Made by a program: the position numbers and the translations under genes. This document shows, piece after piece, positions 1 through 6,477 of a stretch of 15,703 nucleotides of DNA. Under the pieces are notes generated by a model. It saw only the letters and a list, made by a program, of their open reading frames with translations, was not told the DNA's origin and searched no databases. Numbering within the stretch: the first letter of the stretch is position 1; each line of letters opens with the position of its first letter. This DNA comes from Chitinophagales bacterium (lineage in GTDB: Bacteria; Bacteroidota; Bacteroidia; Chitinophagales; JADIYW01), in NCBI GenBank assembly GCA_020848315.1, contig JADLAH010000264.1, positions 1-15,703 of the forward strand. The letters are read 5' to 3'.

Positions 1-168
1 ATTAAAGGTTACCGCATCCTGCTCGTCGTTTTACTGGTTGGCTGGTGGCTTAATCCGCAGGACTATCATGCGGCAGTAGTTCCGCTGTTGTTTATTAATA
101 TCTTTATGATATCCGTTTTCCTGCCGGTGCCTACCAAAGAAGATTTCAGTAAAAGAATATTTGGATAG
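1..168 (+). CDS. C-terminal end of an unidentified membrane protein (partial)
   Basis: The frame is open from the first base to a TAG at 166-168, giving 55 residues of a protein that begins outside the window. The segment is strongly hydrophobic: one stretch (about residues 5-17, LLVVLLVGWW) and a second (about 27-43, VVPLLFINIFMISVFLP) look like two membrane helices joined by a short polar loop. It ends in a charged tail, PTKEDFSKRIFG. No family motif is visible in this fragment, so I assign no function. The gene faces bTHX tail to tail and the two share a terminator just downstream. The reading frame and the membrane nature are fairly sure; identity is unknown. Confidence 0.7.
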   Translation: MKGYRILLVVLLVGWWLNPQDYHAAVVPLLFINIFMISVFLPVPTKEDFSKRIFG

Positions 169-185
169 GAAATATCTACTAAACT

Positions 186-220
186 AAAAAAGCCTGACAA
201 TTCGTTTGTCAGGCTTTTTT
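186..220. terminator. Bidirectional intrinsic terminator
   Basis: GCCTGACAA (192-200) pairs perfectly with TTGTCAGGC (206-214) around a 5-nt loop. The stem is flanked by an A-run on the left and a T-run on the right, so it reads as a terminator on both strands. It lies between the convergent partial membrane-protein gene and the bTHX gene and probably serves both. Confidence 0.9.
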
Positions 221-233
221 ATGTAATGGCAGA

Positions 234-344
234 TTAAGCTTTTGCTGCTTGTTTAGCCGTTTTCTTTACTTTGTGAGGTCTTGCTTTTCCGAAAGAACCT
301 GCGAAAATTTTTCCTTTTCTTGAACGTTTATCTCCTCGTCCCAT
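234..344 (-). CDS. 30S ribosomal protein bTHX (THX family)
   Basis: This minus-strand ORF of 36 codons plus TAA starts at ATG 344-342. The peptide begins MGRGDKRSRKGKIFAGSFGK and continues with a Lys/Arg/Ala-rich tail. The pattern MG+GDK++RKGKIF.GS.G is the signature of the small basic bTHX protein that sits in the head of the 30S subunit; the family is normally only about 25-40 residues, so it is complete. Many gene finders would miss it because of its size. A textbook Bacteroidota promoter lies about 36 nt upstream (381-411), and a strong terminator lies downstream, so it appears to be a monocistronic transcript. The tail after the conserved core (roughly residues 22-36) is somewhat longer than in the Thermus protein. 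Assignment rests on motif recognition only. Confidence 0.88.
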   Translation of the reverse strand: MGRGDKRSRKGKIFAGSFGKARPHKVKKTAKQAAKA

Positions 345-380
345 GATGCATTTATTTTAAGATGAAAATTGATTCTGCTG

Positions 381-411
381 CAAAGATATCATTTTTTTTG
401 ATTGTTACAAA
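381..411 (-). promoter_or_regulatory. Promoter of the bTHX gene
   Basis: Read on the minus strand, TTTG (411-408), a 19-nt spacer and TATCTTTG (388-381) match the Bacteroidota consensus TTTG-N19-TAnnTTTG exactly. The start site would fall near 374, giving a leader of about 30 nt before the ATG at 344. The -33 element sits just past the stop codon of the P-type ATPase gene. Confidence 0.8.
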
Positions 412-417
412 TGCCGT

Positions 418-2916
418 TTATTTTCTGTCGCTGATTTGATACTTGATGTATTTGTATATTTCCACCCACATAACGGCGGCAAATGCAATACCCAGCGACA
501 ACGCCACTTCCTGACCTGAAATCGGAGAGAAGTCGAACAGATTGCGCACCGGCGGGACATACAGGGAAGCCAGTAATACCGCTACAGACAGTGCTAGTAC
601 GATGGGCAACAGGTTGTTTTTATACCGCAAGGTGGTGAAGATAGAATACCGGAAGGAGCGGTTGGCCAGCGTCAGGAATAAATTGCTGAACAACAGCGTC
701 GCGTAAATAATCGTGCGGACATGGGGTTGGTCATATCCCTTTTGCAGATATACATAGCCAATTCCTAGACATGCCGCCGTGATGACCAGTCCCTGTATAA
801 TGCTGATAGAGAGTTCCCGCAGGGAGAAAAAAGTAGTCGTCATCTTGCGGGGTTTCTTTTGCATGGAATCTGCTTCGATAGGTTCCCGTTCAAAAATAAT
901 CGAACAGGTTGGTCCCATGATCAACTCCAGAAATATAACATGGATAGGCGTGAAGATGTCTGTGAAAGTCCAGGATAACAGCAAGGGGATGGTCACAATA
1001 AGTATAATAGGGATGTGGATGGATATGATATACTGAATGGCCTTCTTCAGGTTTTCATATATCCTTCTTCCGAGTGCTACGGCATTTACCATATGGCCCA
1101 GATCATCGTCCATAATTATCAGCGATGCCGCTTTCTTAGCTGTTTCGCTGCCGCGCAATCCCATTGCGATGCCGATGTGCGCCGCTTTCAGGGCAGGTCC
1201 GTCGTTGACACCGTCTCCGGTCATAGCCACCACTTCGCCATTGGTTTTTAGTGCCTGTATGACTTTCATCTTGGCTTCGGGGAACATACGGGCAAAGACA
1301 TTACAGGTCTTTACCGTTTGTTGCAGCGACTTTTCATCCATTGTCATCACTTCATTGCCTGTTACCGCCACCGAGTTGTTGTGCAGTTGTATTTGTCCGG
1401 CTATGGCCATCGCCGTTTCCGCATAGTCACCGGTAATCATTTTAACCTCAATGCCGGCGCGGTAGAAATCCTGTAGAACTTCGCGGATATTTTCCTTGGG
1501 CGGATCATAAAATCCGATTAATCCCAGCAGTTCAAAGCTCAGTGCATGCTGCGAATCCGGCAGCTGATGGATGTCGTGCACTGACTTTGCCACTGCGAGT
1601 ATTCTGTATCCTTTTGCCGCGTAGGAGGCGGCCACCTGCTGGATGCGGCTCCGTTCCTCCGCACTCAGTGACGTTTGCTGCAGAACGCCTTCCACGCTTC
1701 CTTTGCATGCAATGACGGAGTTGCCTTTATCATCCTGGAATGCATGTGTCATAATCGGCGGCTTGCCGCCCAGCGGATATTCCCGCACGGGATGGAATGC
1801 CTGTCTGACATCCTGCGGACTCGATTTTTCATACCAGGCATGGATGGCTTTTTCCATGTTGTCAAAAGGAGTGATTTCAGAGGCCCACATCGCATATTCC
1901 AGCACTTCATTGAAAGGTGGTGTGCCTTCCGTATAATTGTATGTCTGTTCTTTCCTGTAATCATAGATGACCGCCAGCTGCATAGCATTTTCCGTAATGG
2001 TACCGGTTTTGTCGCTGCAAATGACAGTCGCGGCGCCCAGTGTTTCCACGGTATGGGGCGAACGGGCAATGACTTTTTTCTTGTACAGATGATAGGCGCC
2101 TAATGCCATAAACGTGCTGAATGCTACCGGAATTTCTTCGGGCAATACCGACATGGCAATAGTCAGCCCGCTCAGCAGGCTGTCCAGCAGATTGCGGGTC
2201 GACAGATAGTTGAGTGTCCAAACAGTGATGAATGCGATAATGCCGAAGCCCACCATGTATTGTACAAAGCGCTTTATCTGGAGTTGCAAGGGTGTTTTGC
2301 TTTCTTCGACGGATTGCATCGTTTTCCCAATCTTACCGAGTGCGGTTTGGTCGGCGGTTGCCGTTACTTCCGCTACGCAGGCTCCGCCAACGACCAATGT
2401 GCCCTGGAAAATCAGATTGTTGGTATCGCTGGCATTCTTATCTACAGATAATGACTCTCCGGTCAGAATACTTTCATTCACCGAAAAATCATGTGACTCC
2501 CGGATAATGCCATCTGCCGGAATGCTATTGCCGTCTTCCAGCAATAATATGTCGCCGGGAACCAGTTCTTCAGATGGAATGATTTGTTGTTGTCCGTTGC
2601 GGATCACGGTTGCCTGCGGTGCGGCCAGCTTTTTCAGCGTTTCCACGGCATTGCGGCTTCTGTTTTCCTGATACAGGGAAATGCCGGCTACAAAAAACAG
2701 TGAGGCAATCATAATGATGCCTTCCTGAATTTCACCGGAAAGGAAATAAATCAGTGCGGCAAATACCAACAGTATAAACAATGGTTCGGTAACTACATCC
2801 TTCAGGGCATGTAGAAACACAGAGCGGTTTTTCTCCGTTGTCTGGTTCTTTCCGTGTTTTTCACGGAGCATTTGTACCTGTGCGTCGGTGAGTCCTTTCT
2901 TGATGTCTGTATTCAT
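418..2916 (-). CDS. P-type cation-transporting ATPase (P2-like)
   Basis: The 832-residue protein has the full P-type ATPase order: N-terminal cation-ATPase domain; first membrane helices (about 43-82); actuator domain with TGES (152-155); M3-M4 with PEEIP (259-263); phosphorylation loop with DKTGT, acceptor Asp302; nucleotide-binding domain with a KGSVEG variant of KGAPE (405-410); hinge motifs DPP (471-473), MITGD (493-497) and TGDGVND (566-572); then M5-M10 (about 625-825). It uses ATP to move a cation across the inner membrane. The overall architecture is that of SERCA/PMR1-type P2 pumps, but several Ca2+ ligands in M5 and M6 are absent (see findings), so the ion is uncertain. Start is ATG at 2916 without a clear ribosome site. 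It lies 104 nt downstream of dodecin on the same strand; co-transcription is possible. Confidence 0.93.
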   Translation of the reverse strand: MNTDIKKGLTDAQVQMLREKHGKNQTTEKNRSVFLHALKDVVTEPLFILLVFAALIYFLSGEIQEGIIMIASLFFVAGISLYQENRSRNAVETLKKLAAPQATVIRNGQQQIIPSEELVPGDILLLEDGNSIPADGIIRESHDFSVNESILTGESLSVDKNASDTNNLIFQGTLVVGGACVAEVTATADQTALGKIGKTMQSVEESKTPLQLQIKRFVQYMVGFGIIAFITVWTLNYLSTRNLLDSLLSGLTIAMSVLPEEIPVAFSTFMALGAYHLYKKKVIARSPHTVETLGAATVICSDKTGTITENAMQLAVIYDYRKEQTYNYTEGTPPFNEVLEYAMWASEITPFDNMEKAIHAWYEKSSPQDVRQAFHPVREYPLGGKPPIMTHAFQDDKGNSVIACKGSVEGVLQQTSLSAEERSRIQQVAASYAAKGYRILAVAKSVHDIHQLPDSQHALSFELLGLIGFYDPPKENIREVLQDFYRAGIEVKMITGDYAETAMAIAGQIQLHNNSVAVTGNEVMTMDEKSLQQTVKTCNVFARMFPEAKMKVIQALKTNGEVVAMTGDGVNDGPALKAAHIGIAMGLRGSETAKKAASLIIMDDDLGHMVNAVALGRRIYENLKKAIQYIISIHIPIILIVTIPLLLSWTFTDIFTPIHVIFLELIMGPTCSIIFEREPIEADSMQKKPRKMTTTFFSLRELSISIIQGLVITAACLGIGYVYLQKGYDQPHVRTIIYATLLFSNLFLTLANRSFRYSIFTTLRYKNNLLPIVLALSVAVLLASLYVPPVRNLFDFSPISGQEVALSLGIAFAAVMWVEIYKYIKYQISDRK

Positions 2917-3020
2917 TCCATCTACGGAAAATGATTTTACTTCCGTTCCGTAAATATAGAATTTTTTACAGGATTTACCGATGTGGCGGGATAATGTTTG
3001 CTCCGCATTTTTTTTATCTG

Positions 3021-3230
3021 TTAATCCGCCGAGGTAACCCGGAAGGAAATATTACAGACCACTCCAAAGGTGCTCACTTTCCCGTCTTTTACGTGTGCCT
3101 TAATGTCTTTCACATAGACGGAGTCGATATTGCGGACTGTTTTAGATACTTCTGCAACGGCATTTTTGATGGCGTCATCAATACTTTTTTCTGAAGCGGA
3201 TATTACTTCGATTACTTTTACGATAGACAT
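3021..3230 (-). CDS. Dodecin family protein
   Basis: The 69-residue protein matches dodecin over its whole length: an initial beta strand (VKVIEVI), a helix with SIDDAIKNAVAEVSKTVRNI (17-35), then two long strands, SVYVKDIKAHV (37-47) and VVCNISFRV (57-65). Dodecins form hollow dodecamers that store or buffer flavins or CoA-type ligands in the cytoplasm. The position that carries the flavin-stacking tryptophan in archaeal and mycobacterial dodecins (motif N-[LIM]-x-W) is Ser37 here, in NIDSVYV. The fold is convincing; flavin binding is not guaranteed. It is located between ychF and the ATPase, with about 90-100 nt on each side and no obvious terminator, so it may be transcribed with either. 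Confidence 0.88.
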   Translation of the reverse strand: MSIVKVIEVISASEKSIDDAIKNAVAEVSKTVRNIDSVYVKDIKAHVKDGKVSTFGVVCNISFRVTSAD

Positions 3231-3318
3231 AGCTGTTAGTTTTTCGTAATGTAATACAGAACAACTAAGTCCGCCTGTTAAAAATGCAGAAGTTATGCGT
3301 GTTGTCGCAGTAAGGATG

Positions 3319-4419
3319 TTAAACGTTGAACCGGAAGTGCATGATGTCGCCGTCCTTCACCAGATATTCCTTGCCTTCAATGCGCAGTTTGCCATGTTCT
3401 CGGCAGGCACTTTCAGAACCATATTGGATAAAGTCATTATAGGCAATCACTTCCGCTTTGATGAATCCTTTCTCAAAGTCGGTATGGATAACACTAGCCG
3501 CCTGCGGCGCTTTCCAGCCTTCGTGGATAGTCCAGGCGCGCACTTCCTGTACGCCGGCAGTAAAGTAGGTAATCAGATTCAATAATTTATAGGCCGTGCG
3601 AATCAGCCGGTTCAATCCGGGCTCTTTCAGTCCGTATTCTTCCTGGAAAAGTGCTTTGTCTTCTTCTTCCATTTCAGAAATCTGTGCTTCCACGGAGTTG
3701 CTCAATACTATCACTTCCGCACCTTCTTCTGCGGCAGCCTTCACCAGCATGTCCGAATATTTATTTCCGGTAAGTATACTGGCTTCATCCACATTCGCAA
3801 CATATAAAACCGGCTTGTCCGTCAGGAAACATAAGTCGGCAAAAAGCGCACGGTCTTCCTTCGAGAAGGTCAGGGAGCGGATGTTTTTACCATCGCTCAG
3901 GCATTGCTGACACTGCATTAAAATGTCGTATTCATGTTTGGCTTTGACATCATTGCCTATTTTGGCTTGTTTCTGGATTTTGGCAATTTTCTTTTCGACA
4001 CTTTCCAGATCTTTCAGCTGCAATTCCGTATCAATGATGTCGCGGTCGCCAATCGGATTGATAGCGCCTTCTTCACGCAGGATATTGTCATCTTCAAAAC
4101 AGCGGATGACGTGTACAATGGCGTCTACTTCGCGGATATTAGCCAGGAATTTATTGCCCAGACCTTCGCCTTTGCTGGCGCCTTTTACGAGCCCTGCAAT
4201 GTCCACAAACTCGATGGTGGTGGGAACAATCCGGTTGGGTTGTACCAGTTCGGCCAGTTTGTTTAATCTTTCATCCGGTACATCTACCAGACCGACATTG
4301 GGTTCAATGGTGCAAAAACGGTAGTTGCTGGCCTGTGCTTTCGCGTTATTGCTGACCGCGTTAAAAAGCGTTGATTTTCCTACATTGGGCAAGCCCACTA
4401 TTCCGCATTGTAATCCCAT
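3319..4419 (-). CDS. ychF: Ribosome-associated ATPase YchF/OLA1
   Basis: The 366-residue protein is a full-length member of the Obg-related YchF/OLA1 family, which binds ribosomes and hydrolyses ATP rather than GTP. Visible motifs: P-loop GLPNVGKS (9-16), G3 region DIAGLVKGASKGEGLG (73-88), and NVDE (209-212) in place of the GTPase NKxD motif, the known reason for ATP preference. A helical insertion (about 130-200) and a C-terminal TGS domain (about 283-366, ending DGDIMHFRFNV) complete the usual order. The start at ATG 4419 gives MGLQCGIVGLPNVGKS, the normal family N-terminus. A TACCTTTG promoter element lies about 55 nt upstream, after the mgtE stop, so it probably has its own promoter. Confidence 0.97.
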   Translation of the reverse strand: MGLQCGIVGLPNVGKSTLFNAVSNNAKAQASNYRFCTIEPNVGLVDVPDERLNKLAELVQPNRIVPTTIEFVDIAGLVKGASKGEGLGNKFLANIREVDAIVHVIRCFEDDNILREEGAINPIGDRDIIDTELQLKDLESVEKKIAKIQKQAKIGNDVKAKHEYDILMQCQQCLSDGKNIRSLTFSKEDRALFADLCFLTDKPVLYVANVDEASILTGNKYSDMLVKAAAEEGAEVIVLSNSVEAQISEMEEEDKALFQEEYGLKEPGLNRLIRTAYKLLNLITYFTAGVQEVRAWTIHEGWKAPQAASVIHTDFEKGFIKAEVIAYNDFIQYGSESACREHGKLRIEGKEYLVKDGDIMHFRFNV

Positions 4420-4474
4420 ATCTTAATTGGTTGAATGATTGTTTTGTTGAATGTCAGATCGATATTTCAGAGTG

Positions 4475-4482
4475 CAAAGGTA
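4475..4482 (-). promoter_or_regulatory. -7 promoter element upstream of ychF
   Basis: On the minus strand TACCTTTG fits TAnnTTTG. It lies in the mgtE-ychF gap and predicts a start near 4468-4470, giving a leader of about 50 nt. No good TTG was found at the -33 distance, so confidence is moderate. Confidence 0.55.
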
Positions 4483-4528
4483 GCAAATCCTCCTTAAATC
4501 GGAAGTTATCTTGGTTTTATCATTTTAC

Positions 4529-5887
4529 TTACAGCAATGTGCCGCGCAACAGGAGAGAGGCGGCCACAAAATAGATGACGAGTCCGGTGACATCCACTAA
4601 GGTCGCGACGAAAGGTGCGGAGGAAGTGGCAGGGTCGGCGCCGATTTTCTTCAGCAGCAGTGGTAGCATGGAGCCGCAGAGGGTACCCCAGAGCACTACG
4701 CCCAAAAGGGTTATGCCCACCGTTAATCCCACCAGCATGTAGTGGTCGCCGTACACGTGGGTGAAAGAGGACCATACGGCAATGCGCAGGAAGCCGATGA
4801 TACCGAGCATGCCACCGAGTACGAGTCCGCTCATGATTTCTCGTTTCATTACGCGCCACCAGTCTTCAAAGGTGATTTCACCGAGTGCCATGGCGCGGAT
4901 AATCAGGGTGGATGCCTGCGAACCGGAATTACCGCCGCTGGAGATAATGAGTGGTATGAAGAGCGCCAGGATAACGGCTTTTGCAATCTCATCTTCAAAG
5001 AAACTCATCGCGCTGGCGGTCAGCATTTCACCTAAAAACAGAATGATCAGCCACGGCGCCCGCTTTTTTATCAGGTCGCGGAAAGAGGTGCTCATATACG
5101 GTTCATCCAATGCTTCCGTACCACCGATTTTCTGGATATCTTCGGTGTCTTCTTCACTCTGAATACGGAGCATGTCGTCGATGGTGACGATGCCGAGCAG
5201 AATGCCGTTGTCATCCACTACCGGCAGCACGGCGCGGTTGTTTTTCCGGAATACGGAAGTGGCGTGTTCCTGATCGTCGGTAACGTGCAGCGCGATATAT
5301 TTTTTATCCATCATTTCGCTGAGTTTCTTGTCGGGTGAAACGATGAGCAATTCTTTCAGGTTAATATCGTCGAGTAATTTTTCTCTTTCATCAATGATGT
5401 AGATAAAGTTGATATTCTCTATGTTGCGGCCCAGCTTGCGGATTTTGTTCAGCGCATCCTGAACAGTGTAGTGTTCTTTCACTTCAATGTAATCCGGATT
5501 CATCAGGCGCCCCACGCTGTCTTCGGGATAGCCGAGCAGTGCGAGGGTTTCAATCCGGTCTTCGTGCGGCAGAAACAATACCAGGCGTTTTACGGTCTCA
5601 CTGGTCAGTTCACTCAGCAGAGCAGTGCGGTCATCAAAGTGCATGTTCTGAATCAGGGTGGCCACTACGTCGGAGGGCAGCGTCTGAATGAGCCTGATTT
5701 GTAGTTTTAAATCCAGGAATTTCAGGGTTTTTACTGCCCGGTGTGGTTCCAGATGTTCAATGACTCTGTTGCAGTATTCCGGATAATCATTCAGGAAATC
5801 GGCTAATTCCGAAGTGCTGAAATCATGAAAATAGGGCTTTTCATGTTTCAGAATATCCAGGATGAGTTCTTCTTTGCCGGCTTCCAT
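4529..5887 (-). CDS. mgtE: Magnesium transporter MgtE
   Basis: The 452-residue protein has the three MgtE parts in order: a helical MgtE_N domain (about 25-130), a pair of CBS domains (about 130-250) that sense cytosolic Mg2+, a connecting helix, and a five-helix membrane domain (about 275-448). Diagnostic stretches are IPLIISSGGNSGSQAST (311-327) and GADPATSSAPFVATLVDVTG (416-435); Asp432 in the latter matches the conserved pore aspartate that coordinates Mg2+ in the Thermus channel. Length equals the usual ~450 residues. It acts as a Mg2+-gated channel in the inner membrane. The start ATG at 5887 lies only 5 nt after a TAACTTTG promoter element and just behind the terminator of the PUR gene, so it is probably transcribed alone, from a leaderless or nearly leaderless mRNA. 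Confidence 0.96.
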   Translation of the reverse strand: MEAGKEELILDILKHEKPYFHDFSTSELADFLNDYPEYCNRVIEHLEPHRAVKTLKFLDLKLQIRLIQTLPSDVVATLIQNMHFDDRTALLSELTSETVKRLVLFLPHEDRIETLALLGYPEDSVGRLMNPDYIEVKEHYTVQDALNKIRKLGRNIENINFIYIIDEREKLLDDINLKELLIVSPDKKLSEMMDKKYIALHVTDDQEHATSVFRKNNRAVLPVVDDNGILLGIVTIDDMLRIQSEEDTEDIQKIGGTEALDEPYMSTSFRDLIKKRAPWLIILFLGEMLTASAMSFFEDEIAKAVILALFIPLIISSGGNSGSQASTLIIRAMALGEITFEDWWRVMKREIMSGLVLGGMLGIIGFLRIAVWSSFTHVYGDHYMLVGLTVGITLLGVVLWGTLCGSMLPLLLKKIGADPATSSAPFVATLVDVTGLVIYFVAASLLLRGTLL

Positions 5888-5892
5888 TTTTA

Positions 5893-5900
5893 CAAAGTTA
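5893..5900 (-). promoter_or_regulatory. -7 promoter element of mgtE
   Basis: Minus-strand TAACTTTG fits TAnnTTTG and ends 5 nt before the mgtE ATG (5887). The -33 region falls in the T-run of the preceding terminator, where only a weak TTT-type match is available. The implied start of transcription is at or next to the ATG. Confidence 0.6.
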
Positions 5901-5915
5901 CCGCTTTATGGATAT

Positions 5916-5945
5916 AAAAAAAAGTCCGCCGTAGCGAACTTTTTC
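5916..5945 (-). terminator. Intrinsic terminator between the PUR gene and mgtE
   Basis: On the minus strand AGTTCGC (5940-5934) and GCGGACT (5929-5923) form a 7-bp stem with one G-U pair and a 4-nt loop TACG, followed by a run of eight T. On the plus strand the same pair is an A-C mismatch, which supports minus-strand use. It ends transcription of the PUR/DUF3276 gene. Confidence 0.8.
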
Positions 5946-5966
5946 TGTTTTATGCTTTTTATGGTA

Positions 5967-6380
5967 TTAGTCCCATTTTTCCACATCGTCCGAAAAATTG
6001 GGCTCGATGGTGGAACTGCTTGTCGGCGGGGGCGTAGATTCCGGTTCAGCAGCTGTATGGTAGTTGGTGTCGTTGTTGTATTTTTCTTCGTATTCTTCGT
6101 ATTGGTGGGCTTCGAAATCGTAGTCGGGCAATAATTCTTTTTTGATATAGTCTACGGTTTCCTGCATGGCGTTGACAAATTTCACGAAATCTTCCTTGTA
6201 GATAAAAATCTTGTGCCTGTCGTAATTGTCATCATCAAAGCGTTTTTTACTTTCCGTAATGGTCAGGTAGTAATCGTTGGCTTTGGTGGTGCGCACATCA
6301 AAGAAGTAGGTTCTTCTTTTGCCGGCTCTTACTCTTTTGGAATACACTCCGTTTTTGTCAAAATTTCTTTCGTTCTCCAC
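5967..6380 (-). CDS. PUR family DNA/RNA-binding protein (DUF3276)
   Basis: The 137-residue protein carries a single PUR-alpha-like module: VYSKRVRAGKRRTYFFDVR (12-30), DYYLTITESKKRF (36-48) and HKIFIYKEDFVKF (56-68), the typical core of DUF3276/bacterial PUR proteins such as BpuR of Borrelia. The family binds single-stranded nucleic acid, probably as a dimer. The last 50 residues are acidic and then Ser/Thr/Pro-rich (PESTPPPTSSS), likely disordered, as often in Bacteroidota members. The start is GTG at 6380: an in-frame TAA lies three codons upstream and no ATG precedes the conserved core. It has its own terminator before mgtE. Its promoter was not clear in the AT-rich 6381-6477 gap. Function in the cell is inferred from the family only. 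Confidence 0.88.
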   Translation of the reverse strand: MENERNFDKNGVYSKRVRAGKRRTYFFDVRTTKANDYYLTITESKKRFDDDNYDRHKIFIYKEDFVKFVNAMQETVDYIKKELLPDYDFEAHQYEEYEEKYNNDTNYHTAAEPESTPPPTSSSTIEPNFSDDVEKWD

Positions 6381-6428
6381 AGTTTTTTAAATGTTTATTT
6401 TACAATAATATTCCAAAAAAAATTGGCG

Positions 6429-6470
6429 AAAAAAAAAATTAGTTAACATCCAAAAAATGAATGTTGACAA
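6429..6470 (-). terminator. Possible terminator after the ABC exporter gene
   Basis: Just past the stop codon at 6478 the minus strand shows GTCAACAT and ATGTTAAC as an imperfect inverted repeat (one mismatch) followed by TAA and a run of ten T. The stem is weak and AT-rich, but the T-run is long. It pairs slightly better on the plus strand. Confidence 0.4.
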
Positions 6471-6477
6471 CTGTCGT

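Noticed and set aside
4490..4496. AGGAGG (minus strand) upstream of ychF as a Shine-Dalgarno site.
   Set aside because: It is about 70 nt before the ATG and upstream of the predicted transcription start, so it cannot serve ychF.
4742..5162. Long plus-strand frames opposite mgtE, and similar long antisense frames opposite the ATPase and ychF.
   Set aside because: They lie opposite a clearly conserved protein-coding gene, show no family motif, and their composition reflects the codon pattern of the true strand.
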